Assembly: GCA_963082975.1 (NCBI GenBank)
Contig: OY720344.1
Coordinates: 71,328,546-71,392,545, forward strand
Origin: Labia minor
Lineage: Eukaryota; Arthropoda; Insecta; Dermaptera; Spongiphoridae
Reading direction: 5' to 3'
Length of the DNA stretch: 64,000 nt
The translations under genes were made by a program, and so were the position numbers. The notes under the pieces were generated by a model, which was not told where the DNA came from, did no database searches, and saw only the letters and a program-made list of their open reading frames with translations. The number at the start of each line of letters is the position of its first letter. Position 1 is the stretch's first letter. This document shows positions 10,915 to 23,685 of this stretch, piece after piece.

Positions 10915-11280
10915 TATCTATCTATGTAGCTTTACCGAACTCAAAAGTCCTTCAGCAACCACATTTCTACAAGTTTCTTGAGGTTACATCCATCCAACTC
11001 CTATTTTCTCCCAACTCTCTTACGTCCCATAGTCCCCATTGTCTCCCCACTGTGTCCTTGGTCTCCCAATTGATCTCCCTACAAATATATTTTTCACAGG
11101 TTTTCCATCTCTAATTGTTGCCACGATCCCTGACCATCGCAACCTTCTCGATTTTATTACCTTAACTATACTACGTCTGGAGATGCATAGAGATAATGTG
11201 ATTCCTCGTGATGCAGTCTCCGCCAATCCATGACCTCATCTTTCTTTGGCCCATAAAATGCAGCGAAGAATCATATTTCC
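10915..11280 (-). mobile_element. Non-LTR retrotransposon 3' fragment, frameshifted
   Basis: Same family as the 9-kb copy. The minus strand carries VIKSRRLRW, KPVKNIFVGR and GRPRTQWGDN, then shifts frame. The upstream part around 11230-11270 preserves the inverse of CTCATCTTTCTTTGGCCCAT, equivalent to the GPKKDEV coding region of other copies. A TATC tail (TTATCTATCTATG) at about 10914-10926 marks the 3' end. Confidence 0.75.
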
Positions 11281-11692
11281 AAAAGAAGTTTATAAAATAG
11301 AAAATAAATTAAATTGTATAATATTTCGCAAAAAAAAAAAATTATAATTATTAATATTATATATCTAACATGTTTTTATTTTATATTTTATATTTACATA
11401 TAAAAATCAGAAAAATAATTAAAAATTATTCAATGATTTTATTATTTTAATCTTTTTTGTGATGATTACAAAAAAGTATACTATATATTAATTAGCTATT
11501 TTTCTTTCTTTATTTTTTTTTTTATTCTTAATTTTTTTTAATTATTTAATTGTTGAAAATTTGAACTGATCATATATTTAGGTATGATTATTTGGGTATT
11601 AAAATTATAATCCTAAATTTAAAAAAAAATATGATGTTTTACATATATGTTAGATAATTTATATGAATCACAACAATAAAATTATTAATATA

Positions 11693-11929
11693 CAGAGGTA
11701 TTCTAAACGATAGACCCATTATTAAAATTTCGTATTTATTAAAGTATAAATTTATCATTATATAATTTATATCAAGTTCATCATACAGAAAAAATTGAAA
11801 ACTTATAATGTATGGAAAACTTTTTAACTTCCTGTTTTCATTTGTGTGAAGATTGTTAATTTTGGATTTCTATATTATTTTAAAAAAAAGGAAATTTTAA
11901 AAATGGGTCTATCATTTAGAATAACCCTG
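11693..11929. mobile_element. TA-flanked MITE
   Basis: A 237-bp element has imperfect 39-bp terminal inverted repeats: the left begins CAGAGGTATTCTAAACGATA, the inverse of the right begins CAGGGTTATTCTAAATGATA, and both continue GACCCATT. TA lies directly outside each end. TA duplications suggest Tc1/mariner superfamily. The interior is AT-rich and noncoding. Confidence 0.82.
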
Positions 11930-12390
11930 TATTTACAATTATAAACAAGAAATTTTAATAAATATAGGTTTATATGTCTTCCACAAATCTGATAATTGTA
12001 CGACTAGAATTAGAAGCCTATTTCATAATAATGAATATGTTGGGAATACCAGACCTATGAATGAGATAAATCACGAAAATTACATGTCTACAGTTGAATA
12101 TTGCATGGAATATTAGAAACAAACATCAATGGGTCGAGCAAATCCTAAATGTGGATAAATGGAGAGCTATAGAAGGATTAAGTAAAACCCTTGTATAATC
12201 AAAAATAAGGAGTTAAGTCTCTCAGTTTACCATATTCAAAGGAGAATGAAGGTTCATTTTCTAACAAATTTTTAATATCTCGCCAGAGATAATATTGTGA
12301 TCACGAAAATTTTCGATATCAAGATTTTGATGCTTTTATACGTTTTGAAGGTCCCTGAGTCATTTTCACTAATTGTAAGGTTGAGAAAAA
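11930..12390. other. Gene-free stretch
   Basis: No open frame or repeat match recognised; moderately AT-rich single-copy-looking sequence between a MITE and the microsatellite-tipped repeat. Confidence 0.4.
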
Positions 12391-12830
12391 TGTGTGTGTG
12401 TGTGTGTGTGTATGTGTGTGTGTGTATATGTATTCAAAATTCGTAGTTTTTAATCAACTTTTTAGAAATGTAGCTCAACCGGAAGAGGGTCATTACCTAC
12501 CACGTTTTGATTTTTTTTCCTCTAAAGTGACCGTAAAAATAAAGATAGATGTTTGATAGTTTTTCACATGAATAAAAATTGTATAAAACCGCTATTTATA
12601 GAATTTCAGCTTGAATCGATGAAAGTGCCGGAATTAATTTTTTAACACTGCAAATCTCGCGCCTGCACGTGATGTGGTGCCATCAACAAAGAGCCAGAGA
12701 CCCGCTGGTTTAATAATTATTTATTAATTTTAATTTATATTTTAATTAATTAAATTTAATTCAAATATAATATATGCTATTTAATCCAATTCAAATTGCG
12801 AGATAATCGAGTGGAGACACTCCAGCTTAT
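12391..12830 (+). repeat. Microsatellite-tipped repeat B (copy 1)
   Basis: Begins with a TG tract (12391-12430), then AAAATTCGTAGTTTT, TAGCTCAACCGGAAGAGGGT, AAGTGACCGTAAAAATAAAG, a GC-richer core (TCTCGCGCCTGCACGTG) and an AT-rich part, and ends GCGAGATAATCGAGTGGAGA followed by CACTCCAG. An inverted copy is at 14838-15324 and a third, direct one at 41430-41935. No protein coding. Superfamily unknown. Confidence 0.75.
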
Positions 12831-12949
12831 TTATTGATAAAATTATATTTATGCATAACTCATTCACTAGATTGATGATAAAATTAAAAACCTAAAAATT
12901 GACTGATAAATAGATAAAAGGTTAGAGGGAATAAACAATATTTAGGAAC

Positions 12950-13060
12950 ATATGAAAGGATTGGAAGAAGATGGGAATAAAATGGAAGTAGTTACAAATA
13001 AGGACGGTTTGAAGGATGTAGTCCTTGTAGACAATGAACTTTCTAGTTCAGTAGCATTTA
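12950..13060 (+). mobile_element. Second-type LINE C-terminal fragment
   Basis: The plus strand reads MKGLEEDGNKMEVVTNKDGL then KDVVLVDNE. The 57.85-kb copy reads MRELEEDINQMQVA, stop, NKDGWKIVVW, and the 55.1-kb copy VQVA, stop, NKNGWEIVVAQ. The shared NKxG..xVV pattern resembles the extreme C-terminus of LINE ORF2 proteins but differs from the main family here. Short and weak individually; the three-way recurrence supports it. Confidence 0.5.
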
Positions 13061-14837
13061 CATTGTAGATTGATATTGTTGTTTTTTATGCAATATTTAT
13101 CAATTGTATTCTGAATAATGTGCATAATCGGATCTATATTGTTGAATTATTATAAGTGTTAAAAAACGTCAAATTAATATTAAAGTATAACTCTAAAGAG
13201 GACAAAGTGTAGTTAAGAGCGAGAGTTGAGTTTGTATGAACATTTTAGTAACAAATTATCACAGTAAAACGCAAGAAGGAAATTACCTATATCGAGCGAA
13301 TTCTAATGTAGACATCCAAACCAAAAGGGCGCCTACTAATTATTATTAAGTGCACAACACTGACACCGTGCTAAACGAACCATTCTAATTTCAAGCAGTA
13401 ACAGCAAACATCGTCAATATCTTAAACAAGGATCTCGATTTTATATCTACTGACACTGCAAGGAAATATTATATTCCATCTTTATTCGAAAATAAAACCA
13501 TTAAATTATTACTCAGATAATTATCTAGTAATAATATCAATATTAAATGTATTAATTAGGGATTTAATTAATGAATGATTGTGGATAATAAACATATGCC
13601 TAAATAAATAGTAGAAATGATAAAAAAAAGAAAGAATTGCAGTTTAATTCCAATCAATTGGAATTTAATGGAGTAACTTATTTTCTTAAGATTACCATAT
13701 ATAACTTTTAAGAGATATTAAAATTGAAACTTCATAAAATAAAATTAAACCATTTCATTCTTAAACATTTGTATATAGTTAATAGTCATTTAAGTACTTG
13801 TTCTACTAAATTTTGAATTAAAATATAAAATAATTATTAATTTATTTTATTAAGCCATTATTGAAAGATAAATTGAAAGAAATAAACCTATCTTTATGTT
13901 GTTTTATACGATATCAATTTATTTTACAAATTTGCATTTTTGATTAAAAAAAAATATTTTTTTTAAATTTTTATTTTATTAATAATGAATAGAGAACAAA
14001 ATGATATCTATGATTTTGGTAAATGTTTAAATTTACCTGTTTTTTCAAAAATTGATCTACCAAGTAAACTAGGAATAGGATTATTTTTATAGAATTATTA
14101 GAAATAAATCAAGCAAACTAATTTTTTTTTTCTTTCTATATTGAAAAAATCTTTTGTTTTATCAGATTTAGTTTCCCATAAAAATTCACATATTTCTCAT
14201 TTTTTACAATAATTTATTTTGATTTCGATTTCATTTAAATTTCTATTATTCCCTCGAATACAATATTTCATTGAATTTTCCATTTGTTTTTTCTTCAATA
14301 TTCCATTCAAAAGTCTCATTTTATTTTATTGAATTTATCCATTTTGATATTTGTATATCTGTTTATATGTGTATTTATTTATTTATTTATTTAATTTTTA
14401 CATTTGATTCTACAAGCAATTTAGAGAGATGAAAACAATTTAAATAATTATTCTTTTTTCAAATGTCAAAATTCAATTAAAATATGTCTATAATCTTTTT
14501 TTTTATTTTTTTAAATAATTCTAGCACATTTATTAAATGAATATGCAAATTAAAAAGCACTTCTTTATGGATTTTAATAAAGGATTGTAAGAAAAATATT
14601 CTGGTTGGAAAGAAAAATATTATTTTTTTTCAAAGAAATACTTTAATTTCAATTAGAAAATAAATTAAGGACATATTTTTTTTTTGTTAAAAAGGATGTA
14701 TTAAAATAATTTAATGGAAAATATTGTCATTTATCCTTATTGTTAGTTAGATTACCATAAATCTAAATTTGTACAATTAAAGCAAAAATTCAAAATTGTT
14801 GGATTCGCATATAAATATATCAAGTATTTAAAAAATT
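13061..14837. other. AT-rich gene-free stretch between inverted repeats
   Basis: About 1.8 kb without convincing open frames. 13200-13480 is less AT-biased; 13920-14830 is almost purely AT with long T runs. It lies between the inverted copies of repeat B. Confidence 0.45.
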
Positions 14838-15291
14838 AACTGGAGTGTCTCCACTCGACTATCTCGCAATTTGAATTGGATTAAATAACATAATATATTA
14901 TATTTAAATTAAATTTAATTAATTATAAATTATAAATAATAAATATTAAACCAGCGCATGTTTGGCTTTTTGTTGATGGCACCACGTCACATGTTGGCGC
15001 GTGAGATTTGCAGTGTTAAAAAATTAATTCTGGTAATTTCAGCGAATCAATCAAGCTGAAAATCTATATATAGCAGTTTTATACAATTATTAATCATGTG
15101 AAAAATTATCAAACATATATCTTTATTTTTAAGGTCACTTTAGAGGAAAAAAAATCAAAAGGTTGTAAGTAATGACCCTCTTCCGGTTGAGCTACATTTC
15201 TCAAAAGTTGATAGAAAACTACGAATTTTGAATAATGCTCATTACCAAATTTCATCATTCTAGCTCAAACCGTTTTTGCGTAATCTTGGTT

Positions 15292-15324
<33 letters not shown>
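14838..15324 (-). repeat. Microsatellite-tipped repeat B (copy 2, inverted)
   Basis: Reverse of the 12.4-kb copy: starts CTGGAGTGTCTCCACTCGAC, contains GTTGATGGCACCACGTCACA and ATGACCCTCTTCCGGTTGAG, and ends in a CA tract at 15294-15324. Near the tract it keeps a segment absent from copy 1, CCAAATTTCATCATTCTAGC then TCAAACCGTTTTTGCGTAAT, which parallels the tip of the ACGG repeats. Confidence 0.75.
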
Positions 15325-15326
<2 letters not shown>

Positions 15327-15329
15327 GTT

Positions 15330-16690
15330 AAAAACTACATTGTACAAGTATTGGCTGAAAATATAAAATATAATCCATCAGAGTTTGTGAAATGGCATAT
15401 ATCTAAGAATAAATATATAATAAATAAAAATAAAAGAAATGATTATAACCAGTGTTCCCTCGCGCTCGCACAAATAATAAATAAAATAAAATTGAAATAA
15501 AGCCTTCATAACAAATATTTATGCCCAAAAGAAATTGTTGTCTTCATCAAATAAAATTTCCATTCAAATAGTATAACGCTGATTTTAAATGTCCCTGGAT
15601 GCCAAATACATAATAAAAATTTTCATACCTACATCAGTGTTAAATTTGTTATAAATTATTGTATGTGATACTTTTCTCGTAAAGTTTTTTTTTTAAATAC
15701 TGCACAAAAATAATATTTTTTTAAAAAAAATTGTACATTCTTAAAACATAGGCAAAAAAAAATCTTAAATAACATACTGAATATATAATAACTAAAGAAA
15801 TTAAAGAAAGAAATGACCCGTTAATGAGTAAAGGCTGTAAAGGGCCCAGATATCAAATAATAGTATTTTAAAAAATAAAGTAAAAAATTCTCTTATTTAT
15901 GAATCACTATTCTAATCATTAAAAAAATTAGATAATTTATCATTTAAAACATAAGATTAAAAAAAATTTAATTCATTAATAAATGACATAGGTATATCTT
16001 AATAAAAGATAAATCATTTCTAAGTATAAATATTTATTATTTATTTTACAATTTCAGAATCAAAATACAACGTCCCTCTAGTTAATCATTGATTGATATT
16101 CGTTCCTAATGAATAAATATTTGGTTTACAGAAGGTTTATTTTGTCAAATACCTATTGACTGTCGATTACTACATAAGCAAGAGATCTAATGCACAACGT
16201 TCACATTTTAGTTGATCATACGCTTTAATCCAAACAAGAAATTGAGTATCATTATTCCCTAAACCTTTAATTATATATATATACATGCTATAAATAAATA
16301 GATAATTATCTAAATAATTAATATAGAAAAGATCAATGTATATGATGTGTGAAATAAAATAGCTTAATTAACAGTCTACGGCAGCTTAGAGCTAATATCA
16401 ATATTTTCATCACAGGTTTATAATAATTATATTGTGATTAATAAGCATTTATTTGATCTTTTATAATAATAATGAAGAAATAGGATCTATAATACATTTA
16501 ATCTAACCAATACTAATACTAATAGTAGATAAACAGATATAATATTAACCAGGAATAATATCATCAACGTCATATCAGATTAAATAACCTAACATTCCAA
16601 GCTTATTAGCTTTTCATTGGATCTCCATAGACAAATTAGAAATGAATATGAGAAATGAAGAATGAAGAAATATTATCAATATTAATAAAT
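15330..16690. other. AT-rich gene-free stretch
   Basis: No gene recognised. The short open frame at 15276-15500 starts inside the CA tract and is low-complexity. 16040-16660 is somewhat less biased but shows no motif I can name. Confidence 0.45.
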
Positions 16691-16727
16691 AAAGTACCTG
16701 GTTCACCGAGCCGCCGCTTGGTACTTT
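16691..16727 (+). repeat. Short hairpin motif (best copy)
   Basis: AAAGTACC and GGTACTTT form an exact 8-base inverted repeat around a 21-base GC-rich loop with CACCGAGCCGCCGC. Related copies lie at 5538-5575 and 6199-6235. This one directly precedes the head of an ACGG-tipped repeat. Confidence 0.55.
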
Positions 16728-17385
16728 AAATAAGTTGACCTGTGGCCAGGTCCGAACCGACCGACGGTTTGAAGTAAATTAATTTCCAGCTACAGAAACA
16801 ATTTCAAATAATTTTAATATATCTATTAATGTAATAAAAAACAAATAGGCATATAACATAAATATTTTTAATTTTATTTTATTTATAATATATATGTAAG
16901 ACCAGACTGTGACGTCATGAATGGCTGGATGACGTCATATAATTTTAAATCAAGAAAAAACTAATAAATATGATTTTCCCGAGGATAAAACCAATAGAAA
17001 GTGTATGATTCGTGGTGATATATAAAAAAATCTCCTCATGTGAAATTTGGTGTGAAAATAACCCTTTCCTTCCTATCGTCGATCGCTAATACTATCACTT
17101 CCGGTTTCCGGATTTGCACCAAAAGTTGATCAATTCATCCCAGTGATGCATTAAGTAAATATACCAAATTTCATCAAAATCGGTTGAGCCGTTCAGGCTG
17201 TACACATCTATACGGACGGACAGACGGACAGACGGACAGACGGACGGACAGACGGACAGACATCATGCTAAAAATACTTTTTTCTGTTTAGAAAATGCAT
17301 GATTCGTGGAGATATGTAAAAATCTCCACATGTGAAATTTGGTGTGAAAACAATACCTCCCTTACTATCGTCGGTCGGTAAAAAT
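16728..17385 (+). repeat. ACGG-tipped dispersed repeat A (copy 1)
   Basis: Head GTTGACCTGTGGCCAGGTCC then CGAACCGACCGACGG; middle GTGACGTCATGAATGGCTGG; then CACTTCCGGTTTCCGGATTT, CCAAATTTCATCAAAATCGG, TTGAGCCGTTCAGGCTGTAC, an ACGG/ACAG tandem (17213-17261), ATCATGCTAAAAATAC, and a tail ending TACTATCGTCGGTCGGTAAA. ACCGACCGACG near the head is the inverse of CGTCGGTCGGT at the tail. Other copies: 34600-35145, 55518-56160, 59301-59602. Noncoding. Confidence 0.78.
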
Positions 17386-17885
17386 TATTATTAAGAACTA
17401 TGAATATTTAAGATTAAGTTTAATATTTAAAATAAATAAACGACAAAATATATGAAACAATTTCAAATAATTTAAAAGAATATAAATTTAAAAAAAAAAA
17501 TAGTCATAAAACATACAACCCATAAACGTACGTATTAATTCACTGAAAGACAGAAAAGTATGGCCTGTGGATATAACATAATATATAGTTGGTAATTCGA
17601 TTACAAAATTTTATTAAAATAAATGTTTTTAATTTTATTTTATTTATAATATTTTGTTTTGTCTGACGTAGTTGCTGATGTTATTTAAATTTACTATTTT
17701 AAATTAAGTTAAAACTAACAAAGATGATTTTTCCTGAGGATGAAACCAATACAGATCGATTTTTATTTATAAAAATTATCTATGGTGTGAATTTCAAAAA
17801 AAACCTTAGAGCGGTTTAATATCTCAAAAATGCAAATTTACCTATATACTATTTTTGCCAGTATAATAAGATAAGTTTAACAACA
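17386..17885 (+). repeat. Dispersed repeat C (copy 2)
   Basis: 17395-17490 matches 5585-5690 (AAATAAATAAACGACAAA, GAAACAATTTCAAATAATTT) and 17490-17885 matches 7885-8125. It thus links two segments found apart elsewhere in the window. It directly follows repeat A. Noncoding. Confidence 0.6.
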
Positions 17886-20800
17886 TGAAGTTAAATTATT
17901 GATGTTTTAAATTCTTTAAAATTATAGAAAAATTAATTAAATTTAATGTATAATTCATATATATTAGAATATAGAATGTTAAACTGACCATTCAATTTCT
18001 GACAGTAAATTATAGGGTAAAAAAGACAGAGTTGTAAATTTCTCACATTCACCATCAACCCACTCCAATTAAATTCATTAGGGCACATTAGATCAAGGAG
18101 CTTTTTGGAGACCAAAACCTCTTTTCTTTTCATTTATGAATCCCTTCCGGTTTATCTTTTATTTATTTTACTTATTTACTTTATTTTATTTTTCTTTACT
18201 CTGCCTTAAATAGTTTTTATTTAATTTCCTTTTTGTTAAATTAATTAACGAAATTATGGAATTGATTTAATATATGATTTTATAAAAAAAATTATAATTC
18301 ATTAATAATATAAATTATTTTACCCTTTTTTGTTAATAAGTTCGAATGTGTTATTGGTGTTTTTATTTACAAACGAAATAGGTAAGCAAGCAAAGCAGGA
18401 TTGTTGGTAATGGAACGTTGTTAAGATAAGAAGAGGGAATGAATTTTCTCAATACCTGTGAATGATTTTAAAATTTTTAAAGCCTAATTAAACAGATGTT
18501 TAGTAGAACCCAGAAATTTGTAAAGAGACTAAATTTTTCCATTATGTTTTATCTTAAACATTGACTAAATAAAAAAATGTTACTTTAATGTTTTTTTCAA
18601 CTTGTTTATTTAGAAACTTTATTCAATTTCGAGACGATTCAATGAATGGATAAGATCCGACCACTTAAGCAAGTAGGGATTAGGAATTTTTTTGATTTTC
18701 TTTTATTTGAGGAAATCACATAAAAAACGATGACTCCCATTGAGAAAGCAAAAACTAAATTTTGGAATAATTTTAAACACAATTTAGCAATATCTTTATT
18801 TATTTAACATAAATACCTTGGTTAGTATTTGTCCCTTGACGTGGGAGATAAAAAAAAAACTAGTAACGTTAAATAGTGCCGATTTTTTTAAATTTAAATC
18901 AATGGTGTCACAATTATTGTTTTATTTATTCTACTTTTTTTAAAGAAAATTTAATTGATTGCTTTTATAAATTTATATATAAATCTATTTTTTCTTTTTC
19001 TTTTTCATCTCCTTAACAATTTATTTAAAAATATTATTTTAAAATTTCAATTTCAATTTTAAATTAAATTTGATATCAATTTTTATAAAAATTGTTATTA
19101 TACGTAAGCAAAAAAGTGAAAAAGAGTGAGAGAATTAGATTAGCATTGTCCATCTCAATATTTTTCAAAATGCCACCGTAAATTTTATCAAGCTTTACAT
19201 ATCATGATATATATATATATATCTTCTTTGGCCTGTAAATAAAATAGAATTTCAAGAGAAGCTATAAATAACAAATATAATAGAATTATGTCACAATACG
19301 TGGATGAATCTCAAATAGATTTATTTTAATCAAATGATGATAAGAAACATGTTTAGTTTAAAAATTCAGATAAATTCGTACCATATATATATTTTTAAAA
19401 ATTCTATATTAAAATGAACCAGAATCTAAATTTGACTAAATACGATATAAGTATTTCATAATAAATTACAAGTATTTTTTCAATAACAGATCACTACGTC
19501 TTTATTAATTTATGTATTTGTATTCCATCTAGTCAGCTTTTTTTGTAATAAACAAAATTATATAAAAATATAAAAAAAAAATTAATTTTTAAAATTCAAT
19601 GAAGTTTTCTTAAGAATATTTCTCAATTTACAATGATACAAAGATAACTAATATTATTAGATAATAATATTAATAATATATTACTAACTAATACTACATA
19701 TCCAACTTATTTGGATCAGAAAAATTGAATATTAAAAATTATTGTTTTTATTATTTAAAGATTTTAATCATGGTACTAATAGTGACTTATCAAGATAATT
19801 TATTATTCTATGGATCGGACATATATAATTTAAATTGGATCTAATAACAATCTGAATCGCTGTGTGGTTGACGAAGTATAATATGTCAATGTAATTAACT
19901 TGTAATTGTTCAATGAGATGTTGGTAGATACTCTAAAGTCAGATATATTACCTATAATTAATTAATTCATCATTAATTTCAATTTCCCCGTCGGCATATA
20001 TGTTATCTGATCTAATATAATTAAAAAAAATCAAATAATATATATTTTTTATTAAAGGCCTGTATGATATTTTGTTCTTTGATTACTAAAATAAATTAAA
20101 TTTAAGATTAGAAAATTAATTCTTTCAACCAATCCTTATCTAAGACGCATTCATATATTTGTTTATTCGATTATATTATGCTCTATTAATTCCTTCACAT
20201 ATTTATAATTTTCTTATCTAAATAGAAATATAGTTTCTAGTGTATTAAATGTAAGTATTTCAAATTATTTAACAACATCAATCTTTGAAATTTTAAACAT
20301 TAACACAATAAATTGAATTAAATAAAAGTTTTAAAGGTGTTCGTTTTAATTATATTTTTAAAAATAGGCTAAAATGAAAAGAGAATTAATATTATAGTAT
20401 CCAGCTCCTAGAATAGTATAGTAACCTCAACTAAAATAGATTGTTACGTACGAAACCTTAATGTTCCAAGTGATTTAAGGGCAACATTCAAAACAAGACA
20501 TGTTGTCTAGTATATTTAAATACAACATTACATGATCGAAGAAAATAATTAATTTGTATTTAAAATAAAAGATTTAGAATTGAATAATAATCTCTAAAAT
20601 AAATTTTATAAATAATCCATTCAAATGATATATAAATCAATACTACAAATAATACATTAATCTAAACCTATCTTAAAAATTCCTAAGTTGAAAGAAATCA
20701 TTTAATTTTGAGTAAAATTATAAAAAAATTCACAAATATTTTCATGAAATGAAATATTGATAAATGAGAAATTTTTATTATAAATCAGCATTCGATAGAG

Positions 20801-21135
20801 TGGATCTATATGTAACCAATAAAATATTTCTGGTTCACATTATTGTTTTTTTTTTATAAATTTATGTATGTATCTTATAATATCTTAAGCTATGAGTATA
20901 TATGACTTTGCGTTTCTTTTTTAAAAATATATTATATTAACAAATATACTATATATATTCGATGTCGGTCTCTGTCTGTCTGTAACGTGTATTGTAACAT
21001 AATCTGTTTGAAGATAACACTGTTAAAATATTGAAATTATTTTACTTTTTAATTTTAAATTAGAATTTAATTATAAAAAATTGTAATTATTATATATTTT
21101 TTGTTTTCTTTTAGAAAGTCAATTTTTATATAATA
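17886..21135. other. Long AT-rich gene-free stretch
   Basis: No supported gene in 3.2 kb. The 66-codon minus frame at 17933-18133 shows no family motif. A TA tract lies near 19209, and short CTGT-type repeats near 20970 could be a decayed mobile-element tip. Confidence 0.45.
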
Positions 21136-21669
21136 TTAGGTCGTTCGGAAAGTAATTTGGTTTTTTCCGCCAGAGGATTTAATTATATTTTTTCGAACAC
21201 AACTTCACACTTAAGCCGCATAATCATTGTAAGTTTGGAGATCTGATATAACAAGGTGTATGAAGAAATTCAAGTAATTTTACGAAATAGTTTTTGGCTT
21301 GTGCCTTTTTAAATATGAGAACAATAAACTGCATTTTCATCATATTTTACATTTTTCCTATAGAAAAATACAAATGTTATTCAAGACAGAAAAAAATTAA
21401 CGCATGTTTATGGAGATGTTTTGACAATGCGCCAGCGCCAAAACTAGTTTGTAAAATTTAGAAAAATGCACGTACTGGAAGCCCGGTTGAAGATGTTGAA
21501 GACACGATAAAGGCATTAGTTGAATTTTTGGACGGTAAAACATTTACTTTAAATGAAGAGGTTAAACAAATCACTTGGGTCAGTTTTTTGTCAGAAAATA
21601 TTTATTCATCAAACGAAAATTTTCTTTGAGTTTTACAAAAAAATACAAATTACTTTCCGAATAATCTAA
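21136..21669 (+). mobile_element. Mariner remnant
   Basis: Terminal inverted repeats: left TTAGGTCGTTCGGAAAGTAA, and the inverse of the right TTAGATTATTCGGAAAGTAA, at about 534 bp spacing. On the plus strand near 21475-21560 it keeps ARTGSPVEDVEDTIKALVEF and EEVKQ, matching the linker after the helix-turn-helix of mariner transposases (normally RSGRP..). Stops and a large deletion remove the catalytic core. Non-autonomous. Confidence 0.78.
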
Positions 21670-23685
21670 TAATTAAATATTTACAAATATTTTATTAATT
21701 TAGTTAGAATTTGAACAATTTTAATTAATTAATTTAATTTTCAAATTGTCAAGTTAAGTATTATGAAAAATAAGGAAATGTAGTTATTACTAATTAACGA
21801 AAAAGACATGACTTAATTTATCTAATCATAAATATATAAATATATTTTAAATTCAACTAATGATTTTGCGTTTAAATTAATAAATATATATTAAAGATAT
21901 ATTAAAATACAATAAAAAAAAAATAAGTTTCACATAGGCGGGTTAATTATTATTCTAGGAAAGTAATAGAAAAAAATATATCTCTTATACATAACGGGAT
22001 AATTAAATATATTTAGAGATAATTAGTATAAAATCATTTAATTAGAATTTATTAATTATTTAAATTAATACATATATCTATCGCATATTATCTGTTTTGA
22101 TATTTGATCTTGTTATCATGCTTGTATAATTATTAAAATTAATTATGAATTTTGAAATGAAATTATCGAATATTACAAATATCTATTTAATAAATTGATA
22201 AATTTTTGGTAAAAGAATAACAATATCAAATATATATTTAATGTTATTTATATATATATATACATATTTCATTATTATATGTTTCAAAATTACCACTTAG
22301 AAAATATAATAATATAAAAATAAATTATTAGTATTTTCTGATTGAAATATTCTGGTTCAGTATAGCGCTCATTAAAAGACCGACCCAATTTTAGTCACGT
22401 TTCTTATATCAGAGGGGAATTGATAATAATTATATTTTCTTATTTTTTCATATAACTTGGCAACTTGAAAATTATATTTGATTTTTATTTTAATTTCAAC
22501 TAACTAATAAAATATTATTTGTAATCATATAATTTAATTTTATAACTTATATTAAAATGTACTTTAAGTATATCGAATTCTTGCGATTTAAAAATTTTAT
22601 GAGAGTTTTCTTCAAATTTTTATAAATATATATTAACTTATATTTAAATACATAATTTAATTTTAAAGAAACATAAAAATCATTATTTATTAAAATTATT
22701 AAAGTAGAATGTTTTTTCCATTAAATACATACATATATCTATATTTATTTTTTTTAAATAGAGGTAAACCTTGTTTAACGTAGCCTCGTATTGTGTCGTT
22801 TCGTTTTATCAACGTCGTCTAATAACCAAAAACAAAAAATTATTTTAAAAAATTCAAAAGTGTTATCATAATATGTAATTTCAAGTTCTTTTAGATCAAA
22901 TCCATAATTTTTTTGTATATTCAGAAAAATAATTATCATATAAAAATAATTTTATTTTTATATGAATATATATACTATATATACCTATATACCTATATAT
23001 ACTAATATGTATATTGATAAAATCCATTTATAATCAGAAAATGGTATATTGCTAGTGAATGGCGGAGATATTATATTGTATTATGAATATTATACGAGTT
23101 CTATACATTTCTATGTATAATTAGAATTATAAAATTGATAATTTAAGTTGAATTTGATATTTAGATCGAATGAATGAATAATGAACTGTGAAAAGTTTAA
23201 TTATGGAGAAACTAAAAAAATAAAACTACCTGTGAGCCAAGAATGGGATGAGAAAATAAATAAAATCAGATGTAAAAGAATTAGCATAAGTTAGAGAAAT
23301 ATGGTTGATGCAAATAAAATCTTTCGATATCAGTAGTGTAGTAGAGATAGATAAATATTATAGTATTATGTAAAATATTATGAAAAAACATCGTGGATAT
23401 TTAAATTAATCATAAAGTTATTATTTTGTATTTTAATAGTTTTAAGTTGCATATATTAAAATAAGAAAGTTACATTATTTCTTTCTCTTCAATTCTTTAA
23501 AAAGATATTAACAATTCTTATTTAAGTAAGATGAAAAAAAAGAAAGATTAATTTACAATTCAATAATGAAAGTGTAATTTCTACAAATAACTTATTTGAT
23601 TGCACTATAATTGAATGAATATTTTTATTATTTTTTTAAAATCTTTTAATGAATTTCATGGATTGTCCTCGAGTTTTTGCTCAAG
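21670..23685. other. AT-rich gene-free stretch
   Basis: No gene recognised. At about 22760-22840 a less biased block with CCTTGTTTAACGTAGCCTCG resembles the terminus of a pogo-type element, but I did not find its partner end. Confidence 0.4.

Noticed and set aside
15276..15500. Protein starting with a Thr-His repeat
   Set aside because: Encoded by the CA microsatellite at the tip of repeat B.
17213..17261. CRISPR-like regular repeat
   Set aside because: A simple ACGG/ACAG tandem without spacers, in a eukaryotic repeat.
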